Below, piece by piece: positions 38,451 to 48,016 of a stretch of 64,000 bases of DNA; within the stretch, counting starts at the first letter, position 1; each line of letters opens with the position of its first letter. The stretch covers positions 86,055-150,054 of the forward strand of contig NZ_AVAQ01000045.1 in assembly GCF_000463075.2 (NCBI RefSeq), given 5' to 3'. A program made the position numbers and the translations under genes. Source of the DNA: Lactiplantibacillus plantarum EGD-AQ4 (lineage in GTDB: Bacteria; Bacillota; Bacilli; Lactobacillales; Lactobacillaceae). The notes below the pieces were generated by a model. The model was not told where the DNA came from and made no database searches. It worked only from the letters and a program-made list of their open reading frames with translations.

Positions 38451-40850
38451 CTATGGTGTTTCACTAGTTGGCGCCTCATCCGCTGTTTTTTGGCGGTAAA
38501 CCTTACGGGGTTTACTGCCCTCGGACGGTCCAACGACGCCGCGTTCTTCCATCTCGTCAACGATTCGAGCCGCACGGTTATAACCGATTCGGAAGCGTCG
38601 CTGTAACATTGAAACGCTGGCTGACTGCTGCTCAGTGACTAATTCGACCGCATCCGCATAATATTCATCTTCGCCATCACGCGGATCGCCAGAACCACCA
38701 GCATCCGTCTCATCATCTTTGACTAACATACTGTCGTCATAATCAGCAGTCTGTTGCGCTTTGATAAAGTTGACGATCGCTTCAACGTCACTATCGGAGA
38801 TATAAGCACCCTGCACTCGCAATGGTTTGTTCATTCCCATCGGCTGGTAGAGCATATCCCCACGACCCAGCAACTTTTCAGCCCCATTGGTATCAATAAT
38901 GGTTCGTGAATCGGTCCCACTCGAAACGGCAAACGCCATTCGGGACGGCACGTTGGCTTTGATCAGTCCGGTAATGACGTCTACTGAAGGTCGTTGCGTT
39001 GCTAAAATCATGTGGATTCCGGCTGCCCGCGCCATCTGACCTAAGCGAATGATGGCATCTTCAACTTCACTAGAAGTCACCATCATCAAATCTGCCAATT
39101 CATCGACAACCACCACAATATACGGCAAGACTGGCCGATTTTGACCATCCGCAGCATTTTGTTGCCGGATATACTGGTTATACCCCTGCATATTGCGTTG
39201 TTTAGAATCCGCAAACAGTTCGTAACGCCGCTCCATTTCAGCAACCACTTTATGCAAGGCCCGAGCCGCCTTTTTAGGCTCCGTCACAACTGGGGTCAAC
39301 AGATGTGGAATCCCGTTGTACACCCCTAATTCAACCTTTTTGGGGTCAATAAGCATGAACTTAACTTGACTCGGCTTGGTGTTCATCAATAATCCCGTGA
39401 TCATTACGTTAATCGCAACTGATTTCCCACTACCCGTCGAACCGGCAATCAATAGATGCGGCATCTTGGACAGGTCCGCAACGACCAGGTTACCCGAAAC
39501 ATCGCGACCTAATGGCACTGCCAGTGGTTTCGTTGGGTGCACGGGCTGGGCTTCCACAATATCACGGAATGAGACCGTGGAAATCTGCTTATTCGGCACT
39601 TCAATCCCAATCAGCGATTTGCCCGGAATCGGCGCTTCGATTCGTAAATCTTTTGCCGCTAAGGCCAACGCCAAGTCATCAGCTAAATTGACGACCTTGC
39701 TGACCTTGACCCCGACTGCTGGATGTAACTCATATTTTGTCACTGACGGCCCTAAGCTGACATTTTTCACTTCCACTTGCACGCCAAAACTCGCAAGCGT
39801 AGTCGTCAGTTTCTGTGAGTTACTTTCAATCGTTGCATATTCATCACTTTGATCCGTCTTGGGAATCTTGGTCAGTAGTGTTGGCGCCGGTAATTGATAA
39901 TCCGCGTCATCCATGACCTCAGTTCCTTGCAAGGCTTGATCTGTTTCCGAATCAGTGTTCGACTCAGTGGTTGACGCCGCATTGGAAACTGGCGCCGCTT
40001 CCCGGTCACTAGCCACGGTAATATTTAAATCTGCCTGCGACTTAGCTGCTGCACTTGCTGCAGAAGCTGGTTTGGCGGCTGTGCTGGTTGGTGCCGTCGA
40101 TTCCGGTGCTTCTGAAGACACATCTGGCGCTGATTTGGACTGATCAGCATCCGCCTGATTGGCACGAACTTGTTGATGAACTCGCCACCGTGCAATCTGA
40201 ATACGAACCCAGTGCGCGAGTTGTTCATAACCAGACTGCAACTGATGTCCCAGTTGAATCAGGGCCGTTCGTAACGCCTGCATTGTTTTATGGAACGGCA
40301 GATTAAACGTTACATACACGCTGGTAATCATTAAAATCAGGGCAATTAAAACGGTGCCGACATTGGCTAACAACGGATACGTCACACTGTATCCCGCTGC
40401 GCCAACTAGGCCACCACCGAGATTACTAGCCATCCCGCCCTTAGCAAAGTCGTTTTTGATCAAATTCAAAGTCACCCGCCAAAAATCAGTGTGCCGATTG
40501 AGGGCGTTAAACATCGGAATTTCTAATAATAACAAATAGCTAAAGAAGAATAGATTGCCGCCGACCCACCAGCGCCATGTTAGCCGTGGCCAGCGACCAA
40601 AAATCATTAAGTATCCCATCACTAACAACGTGAGTCCTGCAAATATTTGATAGGCATTCCCGGCAATTGCTCGGAAAAATTCCGCAAACACCATCCCCAC
40701 TAAGCCGACTTTCAGCAATGCCAACACTGTAATCAGGAGACCGATCAGCCCGATGACATTTCCAGTCATCTGCCGCTTAGCCGCCCCCGTTGGCTTCTTT
40801 TTACGCGTCGAGGTTCGGCGCTTTTTCGTTGTCGCTTGTCTACGCGCCAC
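38451..40850 (-). CDS. ftsK: DNA translocase FtsK/SpoIIIE
   Basis: This septal DNA pump clears chromosome ends from the closing septum. The 799-residue protein has four or five N-terminal helices (about 30-190), an Ala/Ser/Asp-rich linker (about 220-320), the motor with Walker [16 protein letters not shown] near residue 470 and Walker [15 protein letters not shown] near 570, and a C-terminal winged-helix gamma domain ([20 protein letters not shown]) that reads orienting DNA motifs. The frame runs to TTG at 40871, but AAAGGATG is placed for GTG at 40850 ([13 protein letters not shown]), which also gives the usual basic N-terminus. Confidence 0.95.
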   Translation of the reverse strand: MARRQATTKKRRTSTRKKKPTGAAKRQMTGNVIGLIGLLITVLALLKVGLVGMVFAEFFRAIAGNAYQIFAGLTLLVMGYLMIFGRWPRLTWRWWVGGNLFFFSYLLLLEIPMFNALNRHTDFWRVTLNLIKNDFAKGGMASNLGGGLVGAAGYSVTYPLLANVGTVLIALILMITSVYVTFNLPFHKTMQALRTALIQLGHQLQSGYEQLAHWVRIQIARWRVHQQVRANQADADQSKSAPDVSSEAPESTAPTSTAAKPASAASAAAKSQADLNITVASDREAAPVSNAASTTESNTDSETDQALQGTEVMDDADYQLPAPTLLTKIPKTDQSDEYATIESNSQKLTTTLASFGVQVEVKNVSLGPSVTKYELHPAVGVKVSKVVNLADDLALALAAKDLRIEAPIPGKSLIGIEVPNKQISTVSFRDIVEAQPVHPTKPLAVPLGRDVSGNLVVADLSKMPHLLIAGSTGSGKSVAINVMITGLLMNTKPSQVKFMLIDPKKVELGVYNGIPHLLTPVVTEPKKAARALHKVVAEMERRYELFADSKQRNMQGYNQYIRQQNAADGQNRPVLPYIVVVVDELADLMMVTSSEVEDAIIRLGQMARAAGIHMILATQRPSVDVITGLIKANVPSRMAFAVSSGTDSRTIIDTNGAEKLLGRGDMLYQPMGMNKPLRVQGAYISDSDVEAIVNFIKAQQTADYDDSMLVKDDETDAGGSGDPRDGEDEYYADAVELVTEQQSASVSMLQRRFRIGYNRAARIVDEMEERGVVGPSEGSKPRKVYRQKTADEAPTSETP

Positions 40851-41113
40851 GCTTCGTTCATCCTTTCTCAATCAATACTGCTTCTATTATAACAAACTCA
40901 AGTTCCCCCGTCCTTATCAAAAAATGGCGAAATCAGCTGACGACTTGTTCATTCGCAGCGCCGGTTCAGCACGAGTTGTCGGATGTTTTCAATGATACAA
41001 ACACAGTGCCAACTAGGGCGTGCATTTAAACCTCTCGCTTAGTTTGGTTCAGACAGGGGTCTTCATCTGACTATCGACAATTTCACCTGACGAGGCCACC
41101 CCACATTAACGCG

Positions 41114-41147
41114 AAAAAACGCACCCTAACGATTACCGTTAGCGCAC
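41114..41147 (-). terminator. Rho-independent terminator of trmL
   Basis: GTGCGCTAACG pairs with CGTTAGGGTGC around a short loop and is followed by six T on the minus strand, just past the trmL stop. Confidence 0.8.
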
Positions 41148-41155
41148 GTCGGTGG

Positions 41156-41668
41156 TTACTTCAATTTGTCGTTTTCATAATGGTGTGACCGTTCCAGATT
41201 AGGAAAGTTTTGTTGCCGCAACGCTTCATAAATCACAATGGCTGCTGAATTCGAGAGGTTCAGTGCACGAATATGGGAGTCATCTTGTGGGATTCGAATC
41301 GCTTTTTCCGGATATTGCCGCATGAACGGTTCTGGAAGCCCGGTCGTTTCCTTCCCAAATAGGAAGTAATGATCCTTACTGGTGTCGTGATAGTCGACAT
41401 CGGTATAATCATGTTCCGCAAATTTAGACACCAAGTAGAGTTGGGCCAAATCAGGAATGCTGGCTAAAAAGTCCTGCAAATCAGCGTGATAAGTAATATC
41501 AACACTGTCCCAATAATCTAGACCAGCCCGTTTTAAATGCTTGTCATCGATTTTAAAGCCTAAGGGTTCGATTAAGTGTAAGGCCGTATCAGTCCCTGCA
41601 CACGTCCGCGCAATGTTACCTGTATTGGCAGGCATCAAAGGTTCAAATAATGCAATATGGTTTGTCAA
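41156..41668 (-). CDS. trmL: tRNA (cytidine/uridine-34) 2'-O-methyltransferase TrmL
   Basis: TrmL methylates the ribose of the wobble base in Leu tRNAs. The 170-residue SPOUT enzyme has the N-terminal ALFEPLMPANTGNIARTC, and the SAM-binding trefoil knot made by FLFGKETTGLPE near residue 98 and IRIPQDDSHIRALNLSNSAA near 118. Length and order match the family. It starts with TTG behind GAGGAAG. It is monocistronic. Confidence 0.92.
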   Translation of the reverse strand: MTNHIALFEPLMPANTGNIARTCAGTDTALHLIEPLGFKIDDKHLKRAGLDYWDSVDITYHADLQDFLASIPDLAQLYLVSKFAEHDYTDVDYHDTSKDHYFLFGKETTGLPEPFMRQYPEKAIRIPQDDSHIRALNLSNSAAIVIYEALRQQNFPNLERSHHYENDKLK

Positions 41669-41846
41669 AATAATCTTCCTCGTTCAAGTTTAGTCTCTGT
41701 GCGATGTTGGCCTATCGCAATCCTATTAATCATACCATGTCTCAGCGCTGACCGCGAATTTTGCGGTTAGTACTCATTGTTCGCCTTCTTAACTAATCTT
41801 CGCTATACTAGTCGGCGTACCATGTTAAAAGGAGGAATTCAAAATA

Positions 41847-42494
41847 ATGAAAATTATGATTATCGGTGCCACCGGTATGGCTGGCTCTGCAATTACTAAG
41901 TTGGCGCTTGAACGCGGCCATGATGTGATTGCCATCGGTCGTTCTGAAGAAAAATTGGCAAGCTTACCCGCCAATGCGCACTTAGAGACCCGCGCAAAGG
42001 ATGCCTTTAGCTTGACTCTCCCAGAGCTGCAAACGGTCGACGTTGTGGTTGATGCCATGGCAACTAGCCCTGACAAAGCCTATTTACACGTGGATCTTGC
42101 TACCAAATTGGTGAGTCAGCTGCGTGAACGCCAACAACCGCGCCTGGTCTTCATTCTCGGCGCAGGTAGTTTGACGACTGGTGACGACGCGCATCTCTTC
42201 GTTCATGATATCGAAAGTGACCCGGCCAACACCGCATTTGTCGCCATTCCTAAAAATCAGTTAGCGGAATTGAAATTCTTACGGACGGTCACCAACGTGG
42301 ACTGGGTCGGCATCTCACCCGCCGCAAACTTTACCACTGGACCCGCTACGGCCATCCAATATGGTCACGATACCTTGCTAACGGATGCCAATGGAGATTC
42401 AACCACCAACACTGGCACGATGGCGGTTGCCGTGCTCGACGAGATTGAGCAACCCCAACACCATCAGGAACGTTTCACGGTTGCCAATCAGTAA
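41847..42494 (+). CDS. NAD(P)-binding oxidoreductase, NmrA/SDR-like
   Basis: This 215-residue protein has the Rossmann motif IIGATGMAGSAITKLA at residues 5-20, a second-strand IAIGRSEEKL, and VVDAMATSP, RLVFILGAGS and the DWVGISPAANF segment, all typical of the atypical short-chain NAD(P)H-binding group. No catalytic Tyr-x-x-x-Lys is evident. The substrate is unknown. AAAGGAGG precedes the ATG. It has a single-gene layout with a terminator after it. Confidence 0.85.
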   Translation: MKIMIIGATGMAGSAITKLALERGHDVIAIGRSEEKLASLPANAHLETRAKDAFSLTLPELQTVDVVVDAMATSPDKAYLHVDLATKLVSQLRERQQPRLVFILGAGSLTTGDDAHLFVHDIESDPANTAFVAIPKNQLAELKFLRTVTNVDWVGISPAANFTTGPATAIQYGHDTLLTDANGDSTTNTGTMAVAVLDEIEQPQHHQERFTVANQ

Positions 42495-42556
42495 GTTTAA
42501 TTGCGCTATTCTGAAATGGACCGCTTATTACAGCAAAATTAAATCAGATATAACTG

Positions 42557-42606
42557 GTAGTCGTTACAGCCGCACATCAATTTGCGCGGTTTGTAACGAC
42601 TATTTT
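42557..42606 (+). terminator. Rho-independent terminator of the oxidoreductase gene
   Basis: TAGTCGTTACA-GCCGC pairs with GCGCGGT-TTGTAACGACTA and is followed by TTTTCG on the plus strand. Confidence 0.75.
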
Positions 42607-42705
42607 CGTCTCCGTCGGGTAACCCCCGTCCCTCACTGGTCTTTAATTAATTTTTCAGCAAAGCATGCTAAACTATTGCCATGCTAATTTGAAAGTGGGG
42701 ATTTC

Positions 42706-44046
42706 ATGCACAACCGTTTATCAGGGCGCAATTTGATCTTCATCGGAACGATGCTATTCGGCTTGTTCTTTGGTGCTGGTAATTTGATCTTTCCAATTTA
42801 CCTGGGACAACAAGCAGGCCATCACGTCGGCTTAGCCATTATTGGTCTTTTGATTACTGGGATTGGCTTACCACTGCTCGGGGTCATCGGCATGGGGCTG
42901 ACGCGTAGCCAGGGCGTGTTCGACCTTGCATCCAATATCAGTCGGCCGTATGCTTATGGGTTTACGGTGCTACTATATTTCACGTTAGGGCCTCTATTTG
43001 CGATGCCCAGACTCGCCACGACGGCCTTCCAAATCGGACTGGCGCCGTTTTTGTCAACTAATGTACAGCCAATCGTGTTGCTGGGCTTCTCACTAACCTT
43101 TTTCATCGTGACGTGGTTACTGGCTCGCAATCCTGGCAAAATCATGACCTATGTTGGCAAGTGGCTGACACCGGCCTTTTTAATCCTATTAGGGCTACTA
43201 ATGGTCGTGGCAATCGTCAAGCCGTTGGGGTCATTAAACGTCGCCGCTAGTGGTGCTTACGCCAACCACCCTTTACTGACAGGCTTTACTGAAGGGTACA
43301 ACACGATGGATGCCCTCGCGTCACTCGCCTTTGGCATCGTCGTGATTGATGCGATTCGTGATCTAGGCGTGACTGAACCGGGCCAAATTGCCACCGACAC
43401 CATCAAAGCCGGCTTGATCAGCATGAGCCTGATGGCCGTCATCTATGGACTGCTCGCAATCATGGGCACAATGAGTCTTGGTCGTTTTAACCACGCAGCC
43501 AATGGTGGCATCACATTAGCGCAGATTGCCAACGCCTACTTTGGACCATTTGGTAACTTATTACTCGCACTAATCGTGATCATTGCTTGTTTAAAGACCT
43601 CAATTGGCTTAACAACGGCTTTTGGCGACACATTACATGGGATGTTTCCGAAGATTTCTTATCACTGGCTGATTACGATTGCCTGCCTGATTCCAGCAAT
43701 TCTGGCGAACGTTGGCCTCACGGAAATGATTCGCTACTCCACCCCCATCTTAATGTTATTGTACCCATTAGCCATCGTCTTAATTTTACTAGCCGTCCTG
43801 GCACCTTGGTTAGGCCAATCACGGTGGTTATACGCCATGACGACTGCTTGGACAATGATTCCAGCCATCTTAGCAGGCATCAACGCGATGCCTGCCGCCT
43901 GGTTGCACGCCGCTTGGCTACAAGCATTAATCAAACTAAATAGTTGGCTACCACTCGCCGACCTCGGCCTAGGCTGGAGCGTGCCAGCACTGATTGGGTT
44001 TATCCTGGGCTGGCTACTGAGCCGTCGCGCGGCAGTTCGTTCCTGA
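42706..44046 (+). CDS. brnQ: Branched-chain amino acid:cation symporter BrnQ
   Basis: This 446-residue protein of the LIVCS family imports leucine, isoleucine and valine with Na+ or H+. About twelve membrane helices are predicted. The N-terminal signature FIGTMLFGLFFGAGNLIFPIYLGQ (spanning residues 12-35) and the DALASLAFGIVVIDAI segment near residue 205 are characteristic. GTGGGGA precedes the ATG. It is followed by a very strong palindrome (terminator) and repeat R3. Confidence 0.93.
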   Translation: MHNRLSGRNLIFIGTMLFGLFFGAGNLIFPIYLGQQAGHHVGLAIIGLLITGIGLPLLGVIGMGLTRSQGVFDLASNISRPYAYGFTVLLYFTLGPLFAMPRLATTAFQIGLAPFLSTNVQPIVLLGFSLTFFIVTWLLARNPGKIMTYVGKWLTPAFLILLGLLMVVAIVKPLGSLNVAASGAYANHPLLTGFTEGYNTMDALASLAFGIVVIDAIRDLGVTEPGQIATDTIKAGLISMSLMAVIYGLLAIMGTMSLGRFNHAANGGITLAQIANAYFGPFGNLLLALIVIIACLKTSIGLTTAFGDTLHGMFPKISYHWLITIACLIPAILANVGLTEMIRYSTPILMLLYPLAIVLILLAVLAPWLGQSRWLYAMTTAWTMIPAILAGINAMPAAWLHAAWLQALIKLNSWLPLADLGLGWSVPALIGFILGWLLSRRAAVRS

Positions 44047-44070
44047 GCGACCTTAATACATTGAAACAAC

Positions 44071-44130
44071 AAGCAAGCAGACCAATGTCGCAATCAATTT
44101 CATGATTACGACATTGGTCTGCTTGCTTAT
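44071..44130. terminator. Long perfect inverted repeat after brnQ
   Basis: A 20-bp perfect stem (44071-44090 with 44109-44128, AAGCAAGCAGACC... and its complement) encloses an 18-base loop. There is no long T run, so it is likely to end brnQ transcription or stabilise its 3' end rather than being a textbook terminator. Confidence 0.65.
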
Positions 44131-44171
44131 AGGTACTCACGCAATGTGATCGTTCTTATCTAGCATTGATG

Positions 44172-45088
44172 ATGATTAAATCATGCCAATTTAGATTCCT
44201 GTTCGTCAGCCGAGGCGCGCCATATTCCGACCTCCGGGGCTGGCTGACAACGCTGGAACAGGGCGGACATCGATTTGAACTCACGCAGAGAACCACTGCG
44301 CAATTTCAAATACGAGTCTTCTTCTAGCCCGGGAACCCCACCCGGACAAGAAGAATTTCGCCCTTGAGCATTGTCAGCCAGCCCCTCCAGTCGGGAACCC
44401 GCTCGAATGGCGGATGAACGGCCACCTATTCGGGTACAATTGATCATTAAATATTAGATGACCGGTCCTTCAGACAAACCTTGGAGTAGTATTATGCTTA
44501 TTTATGAAAGTTAAATCCGGCAAAGTTAAATACTAGGAGGATTATCCATTACTTCAATTTCAAATCCGGCAGTAACTTCATATAGTAATTATTCTTGAAA
44601 TTCGTAGATAGAACTGTCTTTCTTTTAGCATCCACACTTTGCTATTTCAGTTGATTAAACTAAATCCATATGACGTTCAGCAATCCCGAGACCTTGTAAA
44701 CACGAGTATGCCAATTTGGCAGTTATCAAGGGCTAGTCTTACAGTTGGATGTCAATTAGCTGTTTACTAAGAGTCAACGACTAGCTCCTCAAAGATTGGG
44801 TCCGCACATATCCGCCTTTCGAATGTGATCCCCGGCTGGAAGGCGTTTCTGACAATGCTCAGTGGTGAAATTCCACTTAGCAAGCGTTTTTTGCTTGGTT
44901 AGTGGAAGGCCAGTATTTAAGACGTGGGTTGTCGGCTTAAATCTGTGTCCACCACGTTCCAGCGTTGTCGGAAATGCCTGTAAGCCGGCTAGGACGAACA
45001 TGTGCTGCAAGTTTACGGCAACTTGCACTGTTTCCAGCGGGTCTCAGCTGGCTGCTTTTGAACTTGAAAATTGGCATGATTTAATCAT
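44172..45088 (+). repeat. Non-coding repeat element, copy R3 (917 bp)
   Basis: R3 is the best-preserved copy. Its ends are a perfect 21-bp inverted repeat (44172-44192 and 45068-45088, beginning ATGATTAAATCATGCC). The 5' domain (44202-44429) has the same nested stems as R1 but with paired changes, for example AGGGCG with CGCCCT where R1 has GTAAGCC with GGCTAC, and TTCTTCT with AGAAGAA where R1 has TTATTCT with AGAATAA. The 3' domain (about 44840-44975) has an outer TTTCTGACAA/TTGTCGGAAA stem and an inner hairpin ATTCCACTTAGCAAGC with GCTTGGTTAGTGGAA. No shared reading frame. Located between brnQ and rlmA, whose 3' ends face each other. Confidence 0.87.
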
Positions 45089-45124
45089 AAATACATCCAC
45101 ATCGATAATACCTAAAAATGGACA

Positions 45125-45170
45125 CAAAAAAACGTAGTATTTCGGTGTGGGCACGGCGAAACGCTACGTT
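45125..45170 (-). terminator. Rho-independent terminator of rlmA
   Basis: ACGTAG and TTTCG pair with CGAAA and CTACGT around a GC-rich loop, followed by seven T on the minus strand. It lies about 107 bases beyond the rlmA stop; the stretch between has no gene. Confidence 0.8.
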
Positions 45171-45276
45171 AATGAAGTACAACTCGGTAGTCACCAACGA
45201 CGTGTCGATGTTAACTACCAAACGATTTCTCAAAGGTTATCTTAACACCGGTGTACCAATCATGCAAGCGCACGTG

Positions 45277-46131
45277 CTAACCTTTTTGCATCGTCAGTAA
45301 ACTGACGTCGACCGTGATGCTAGTTAAACCTTGCTGTTTCGCGGTTGCGAGCTGCTCACCATCCGCACCCCAGTGTAGTGGCGTCATGACCAACAAGTCA
45401 TTAAAATCAATGTCATCTAAGGCCACTTGGTAGCGAATCTGTTGCCGCGTCGCGGTTGGGTAGTGTTGTGCGAACAAGTCTAATACCCGTTGATTATCAT
45501 ATTGATACTGCCGGTCAGTCGGTTTGAATAATAAGTGACGTAACTCGACCAAATATTCCGGATTGGGGACAATTTTTAGCAATCGCCCACCCGGTGCCAG
45601 GACCCGCTCAAACTCTTGATACGCAGATGGTGAGAATACGTCCATAATGGCGGTAAAGGCCGCATCCGTAAATGGTAATTGTGCCAGATCCGCCACGCAA
45701 TAATAGGCCGGCGTGGTTAATTGCGTTGCCAAATTTACGCCATCCTTACTGATATCAAAGCCAATTCCCACGTCTTGCGGGTTGTCATGTAGTTTCAACA
45801 AATCAGCTAGTGGCGTCCCTTCACCGCTGCCGATATCTAAAATCCGCTGAGGGGTCTCAGGCAACGCTGCATTGATTGCTTGAACGATTGGGCCAAAGAA
45901 TCCGGCTTGTAAGACACGCCGCCGCGCCGCCAACATTGACGCATCATATTCACTGGCGACTTGATGCGTTAAAAAGTACAACGTGCCCTTCTTCGAGAAA
46001 TCCACTTGATGCCCATTCGGACACCGTAAACTGTGGTCTTCAATCGTCTCGTATGCTTGATTACAAACTAAGCACCGAAAACGGCTGATATTTTGTTGCA
46101 CAAACTGAATGCCACGGTCAATTTTTTTCAC
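45277..46131 (-). CDS. 23S rRNA guanine methyltransferase RlmA-type
   Basis: This 284-residue SAM-dependent enzyme resembles RlmA (RrmA), which methylates N1 of G745/G748 in 23S rRNA. It begins with a zinc-binding knob with FRCLVCNQAYETIEDHSLRC (four cysteine/histidine ligands) near residues 18-40 and KKGTLYFL. The SAM motif is ILDIGSGEGTPLADLL near 90, followed by GFDISKDGVNLA and the YYCVADLAQLPF acidic loop. GTG at 46140 and GTG at 46131 are both possible; the second fits the usual KKIDR start. Whether it modifies G745 or G748 cannot be told. Confidence 0.88.
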   Translation of the reverse strand: MKKIDRGIQFVQQNISRFRCLVCNQAYETIEDHSLRCPNGHQVDFSKKGTLYFLTHQVASEYDASMLAARRRVLQAGFFGPIVQAINAALPETPQRILDIGSGEGTPLADLLKLHDNPQDVGIGFDISKDGVNLATQLTTPAYYCVADLAQLPFTDAAFTAIMDVFSPSAYQEFERVLAPGGRLLKIVPNPEYLVELRHLLFKPTDRQYQYDNQRVLDLFAQHYPTATRQQIRYQVALDDIDFNDLLVMTPLHWGADGEQLATAKQQGLTSITVDVSLLTMQKG

Positions 46132-46454
46132 AGGTCTCACCTTACCTTGGTTATTTTTCGTTAACGACGTCGCTTTGCGGTGCCAACTACCACAGGGTTC
46201 TCACCGGCTGAAAGTGAACATTCCGCTGACGACGCTTCTCCGATCATCTGCATACGATATACCACCATAACGGCGATTGCGCGCATTTTCTGAAAGTCCG
46301 TGCGTCCATCATACCATATTGTTACGAACAAAATAGTAGTCTTTACGATTTAGATGTGGTAACTTAGTGACTGTTCTAAAGGCTGATTGAACTTGGCTAA
46401 ATGAATTTGCGACTGCATGACATACATTTTATGACATAAAGGAGACTTATTCAG
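46132..46454 (-). other. Gene-free gap with probable divergent promoters
   Basis: The gap separates the divergent rlmA and rpsN genes. On the minus strand an extended -10 (TGGTATGAT, near 46313-46305) suggests rlmA transcription begins around 46300, leaving a GC-rich leader of about 165 bases. Two TTACGA half-sites, 21 bases apart (46322-46327 and 46343-46348), lie on the rpsN side. No reading frame or clear riboswitch is visible. Confidence 0.4.
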
Positions 46455-46724
46455 ATGGCAAAGAAATCCAAAATTGCAAAAGAAAAGAAGATCGAAGCGA
46501 CGGTGGCAAAATATGCCGAACGTCGGCAAGCACTGAAAGCTGCGGGCAACTACGCGGAGTTAGCTAAGTTACCGCGTAATGCCTCACCCGTTCGAATCCA
46601 TCGGCGTGACATGCTCGATGGTCGGCCGCACGCCTACCTTCGTAAATTCGGCATGTCACGGTTAAACTTCCGCCGTTTGGCCCACGCTGGCCAGATTCCT
46701 GGCGTCAAAAAGGCTAGCTGGTAA
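46455..46724 (+). CDS. rpsN: 30S ribosomal protein S14, zinc-independent type
   Basis: This 89-residue S14 lacks the paired CxxC zinc ligands of the 61-residue form, so it is the alternative zinc-free paralogue (YhzA type), generally made when zinc is scarce and controlled by Zur. The core RNA-binding region [20 protein letters not shown] and the end [25 protein letters not shown] (residues 65-89) are conserved. AAAGGAG precedes the ATG. The TTACGA half-sites upstream are suggestive but do not form a convincing Zur palindrome. Confidence 0.95.
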   Translation: MAKKSKIAKEKKIEATVAKYAERRQALKAAGNYAELAKLPRNASPVRIHRRDMLDGRPHAYLRKFGMSRLNFRRLAHAGQIPGVKKASW

Positions 46725-46771
46725 AATGCTAGGCCGTGTCATTGTAACGGCCGGCTAAAGACTTGATTGCT

Positions 46772-46830
46772 GACAAAATAAAGGTTCCAGAGAAATGCAG
46801 CTGCACTTCTCTGGAACCTTTTATTTTGTC
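46772..46830. terminator. Bidirectional terminator between rpsN and the AI-2E transporter gene
   Basis: A stem of about 28 bp (46772-46800 with 46801-46830, GACAAAATAAAGG... with its complement) with one bulge and one G-U serves both converging genes. AT-rich tails lie on both sides. Confidence 0.85.
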
Positions 46831-46849
46831 TAGTAAATACCACGACAGC

Positions 46850-48004
46850 CTATTTCTCAGACCTCTCTGCCGACGATGATGGTTCTGGCTCATACAAGCC
46901 TGACGCATGCCGATACCAGGCAAATAAGTGGGTCCATAAAACTTTCAAAATCGCGTATCCTGGAATCCCAAAGATCACGCCCATCAGGCCAAAGATTTTT
47001 CCGGCAGCCAACAGGACTACCAAAATCGTGATGGGATGAATATCCAAACTGCTACCTAAGACTAATGGCGAAATAAACCGGCCTTCAATCGTTTGTTCAA
47101 TGACAAAAACAATCAAGACTTGTACGAGCATCCAGGGCGATGTTACCAGTGCTATCACGACGGACGGTACCATCGCGAGGAACGAGCCTAAATACGGAAT
47201 TAAGTTCAAGACACCGGCAGCAATTCCCAGTGTCAACGCAAATTTGAGACCGATAATACTATAACCGACCGCAAACATTACAGCGACAAAGAAGGCAACC
47301 GTCAACTGACCACGAATATAGTTACTAACTTGTGAGTTGATTTCAGTCAAGACGTCTAGAAAACCTTGGCGGGCCTTCGTCGGCACAAACTTTGCCATGT
47401 ATTTTGGCAACTGATGCCCGTCGCGGAGCAAGTAAAACAAAATAAACGGCATCGTGATCAAGCCAATAATCACCGTCGTGACGGTACTAAAGACTCCCGT
47501 TAACGAGGTGACTGTGCCCGTCAGATACTTAGAGAAACGGCCACTGACCAATTTGCTTAAATCAGTGTTCCAACTTTCGAGCTGGTCGCGAATCCCACTG
47601 AGTTGTGGGTCATTGATCCACCGATTGACCTCGGTGCTGGCGTTTTTCCAATAGGTCGGCCAATCATTGATAATCGACACCGTTTGGTCACGAATCGTTG
47701 GGATGATTGCAATGATACCCAACACGATCAGCGCGGTAACCACGACAAACAACCCAATAATCGTCCAAGTCCGGCGTACGTGATGCCGTTGTTCCAGTCG
47801 ATCAACTAGCGGATTCAATAAGTAGTAGAGCACTCCTGCTAGAATAATCGGTAACCCGACGATGCTGAAAAATTGGCGCACAGGCGTTAACAACCAATCA
47901 ACTTGTTTACCCATAAAGAAAATCAGGAGCACCAGTAAGATAATAATCAAAATTTGAATGGTCCGACGCGGCGACCACCGCCGCTTTTGTGGGTCAGGTT
48001 TCAA
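46850..48004 (-). CDS. AI-2E family transporter (PerM-like permease)
   Basis: This 384-residue membrane protein belongs to the AI-2E/PerM family. It has about seven or eight helices, starting with two at residues 12-60, a long extracytoplasmic loop (about 105-170), and the conserved C-terminal half (GIAAGVLNLIPYLGSFLAMV, SPLVLGSSLDIHPITILVVL). Members include exporters of various small molecules and some Na+/H+ antiporters; the family name does not prove AI-2 export. It starts with TTG five bases after GGAGGGG. It follows the EIIA-like gene by 12 bases. Confidence 0.88.
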   Translation of the reverse strand: MKPDPQKRRWSPRRTIQILIIILLVLLIFFMGKQVDWLLTPVRQFFSIVGLPIILAGVLYYLLNPLVDRLEQRHHVRRTWTIIGLFVVVTALIVLGIIAIIPTIRDQTVSIINDWPTYWKNASTEVNRWINDPQLSGIRDQLESWNTDLSKLVSGRFSKYLTGTVTSLTGVFSTVTTVIIGLITMPFILFYLLRDGHQLPKYMAKFVPTKARQGFLDVLTEINSQVSNYIRGQLTVAFFVAVMFAVGYSIIGLKFALTLGIAAGVLNLIPYLGSFLAMVPSVVIALVTSPWMLVQVLIVFVIEQTIEGRFISPLVLGSSLDIHPITILVVLLAAGKIFGLMGVIFGIPGYAILKVLWTHLFAWYRHASGLYEPEPSSSAERSEK

Positions 48005-48016
48005 TTAATCCCCTCC

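Noticed and set aside
44789..45028. 79-codon minus-strand frame inside repeat R3
   Set aside because: It is in a different phase from any frame in R1, has no ribosome site and spans the 3' hairpin domain.
46150..46200. T-box-like TTGGCACCGC in the rlmA leader
   Set aside because: It lacks the preceding GGG of the T-box core, a terminator, a T run and a stem I; the downstream gene is not an amino-acid gene.
46322..46348. Zur operator before zinc-independent rpsN
   Set aside because: The two TTACGA half-sites are direct, not inverted, so the Zur palindrome is not satisfied, although the gene type makes Zur control likely.
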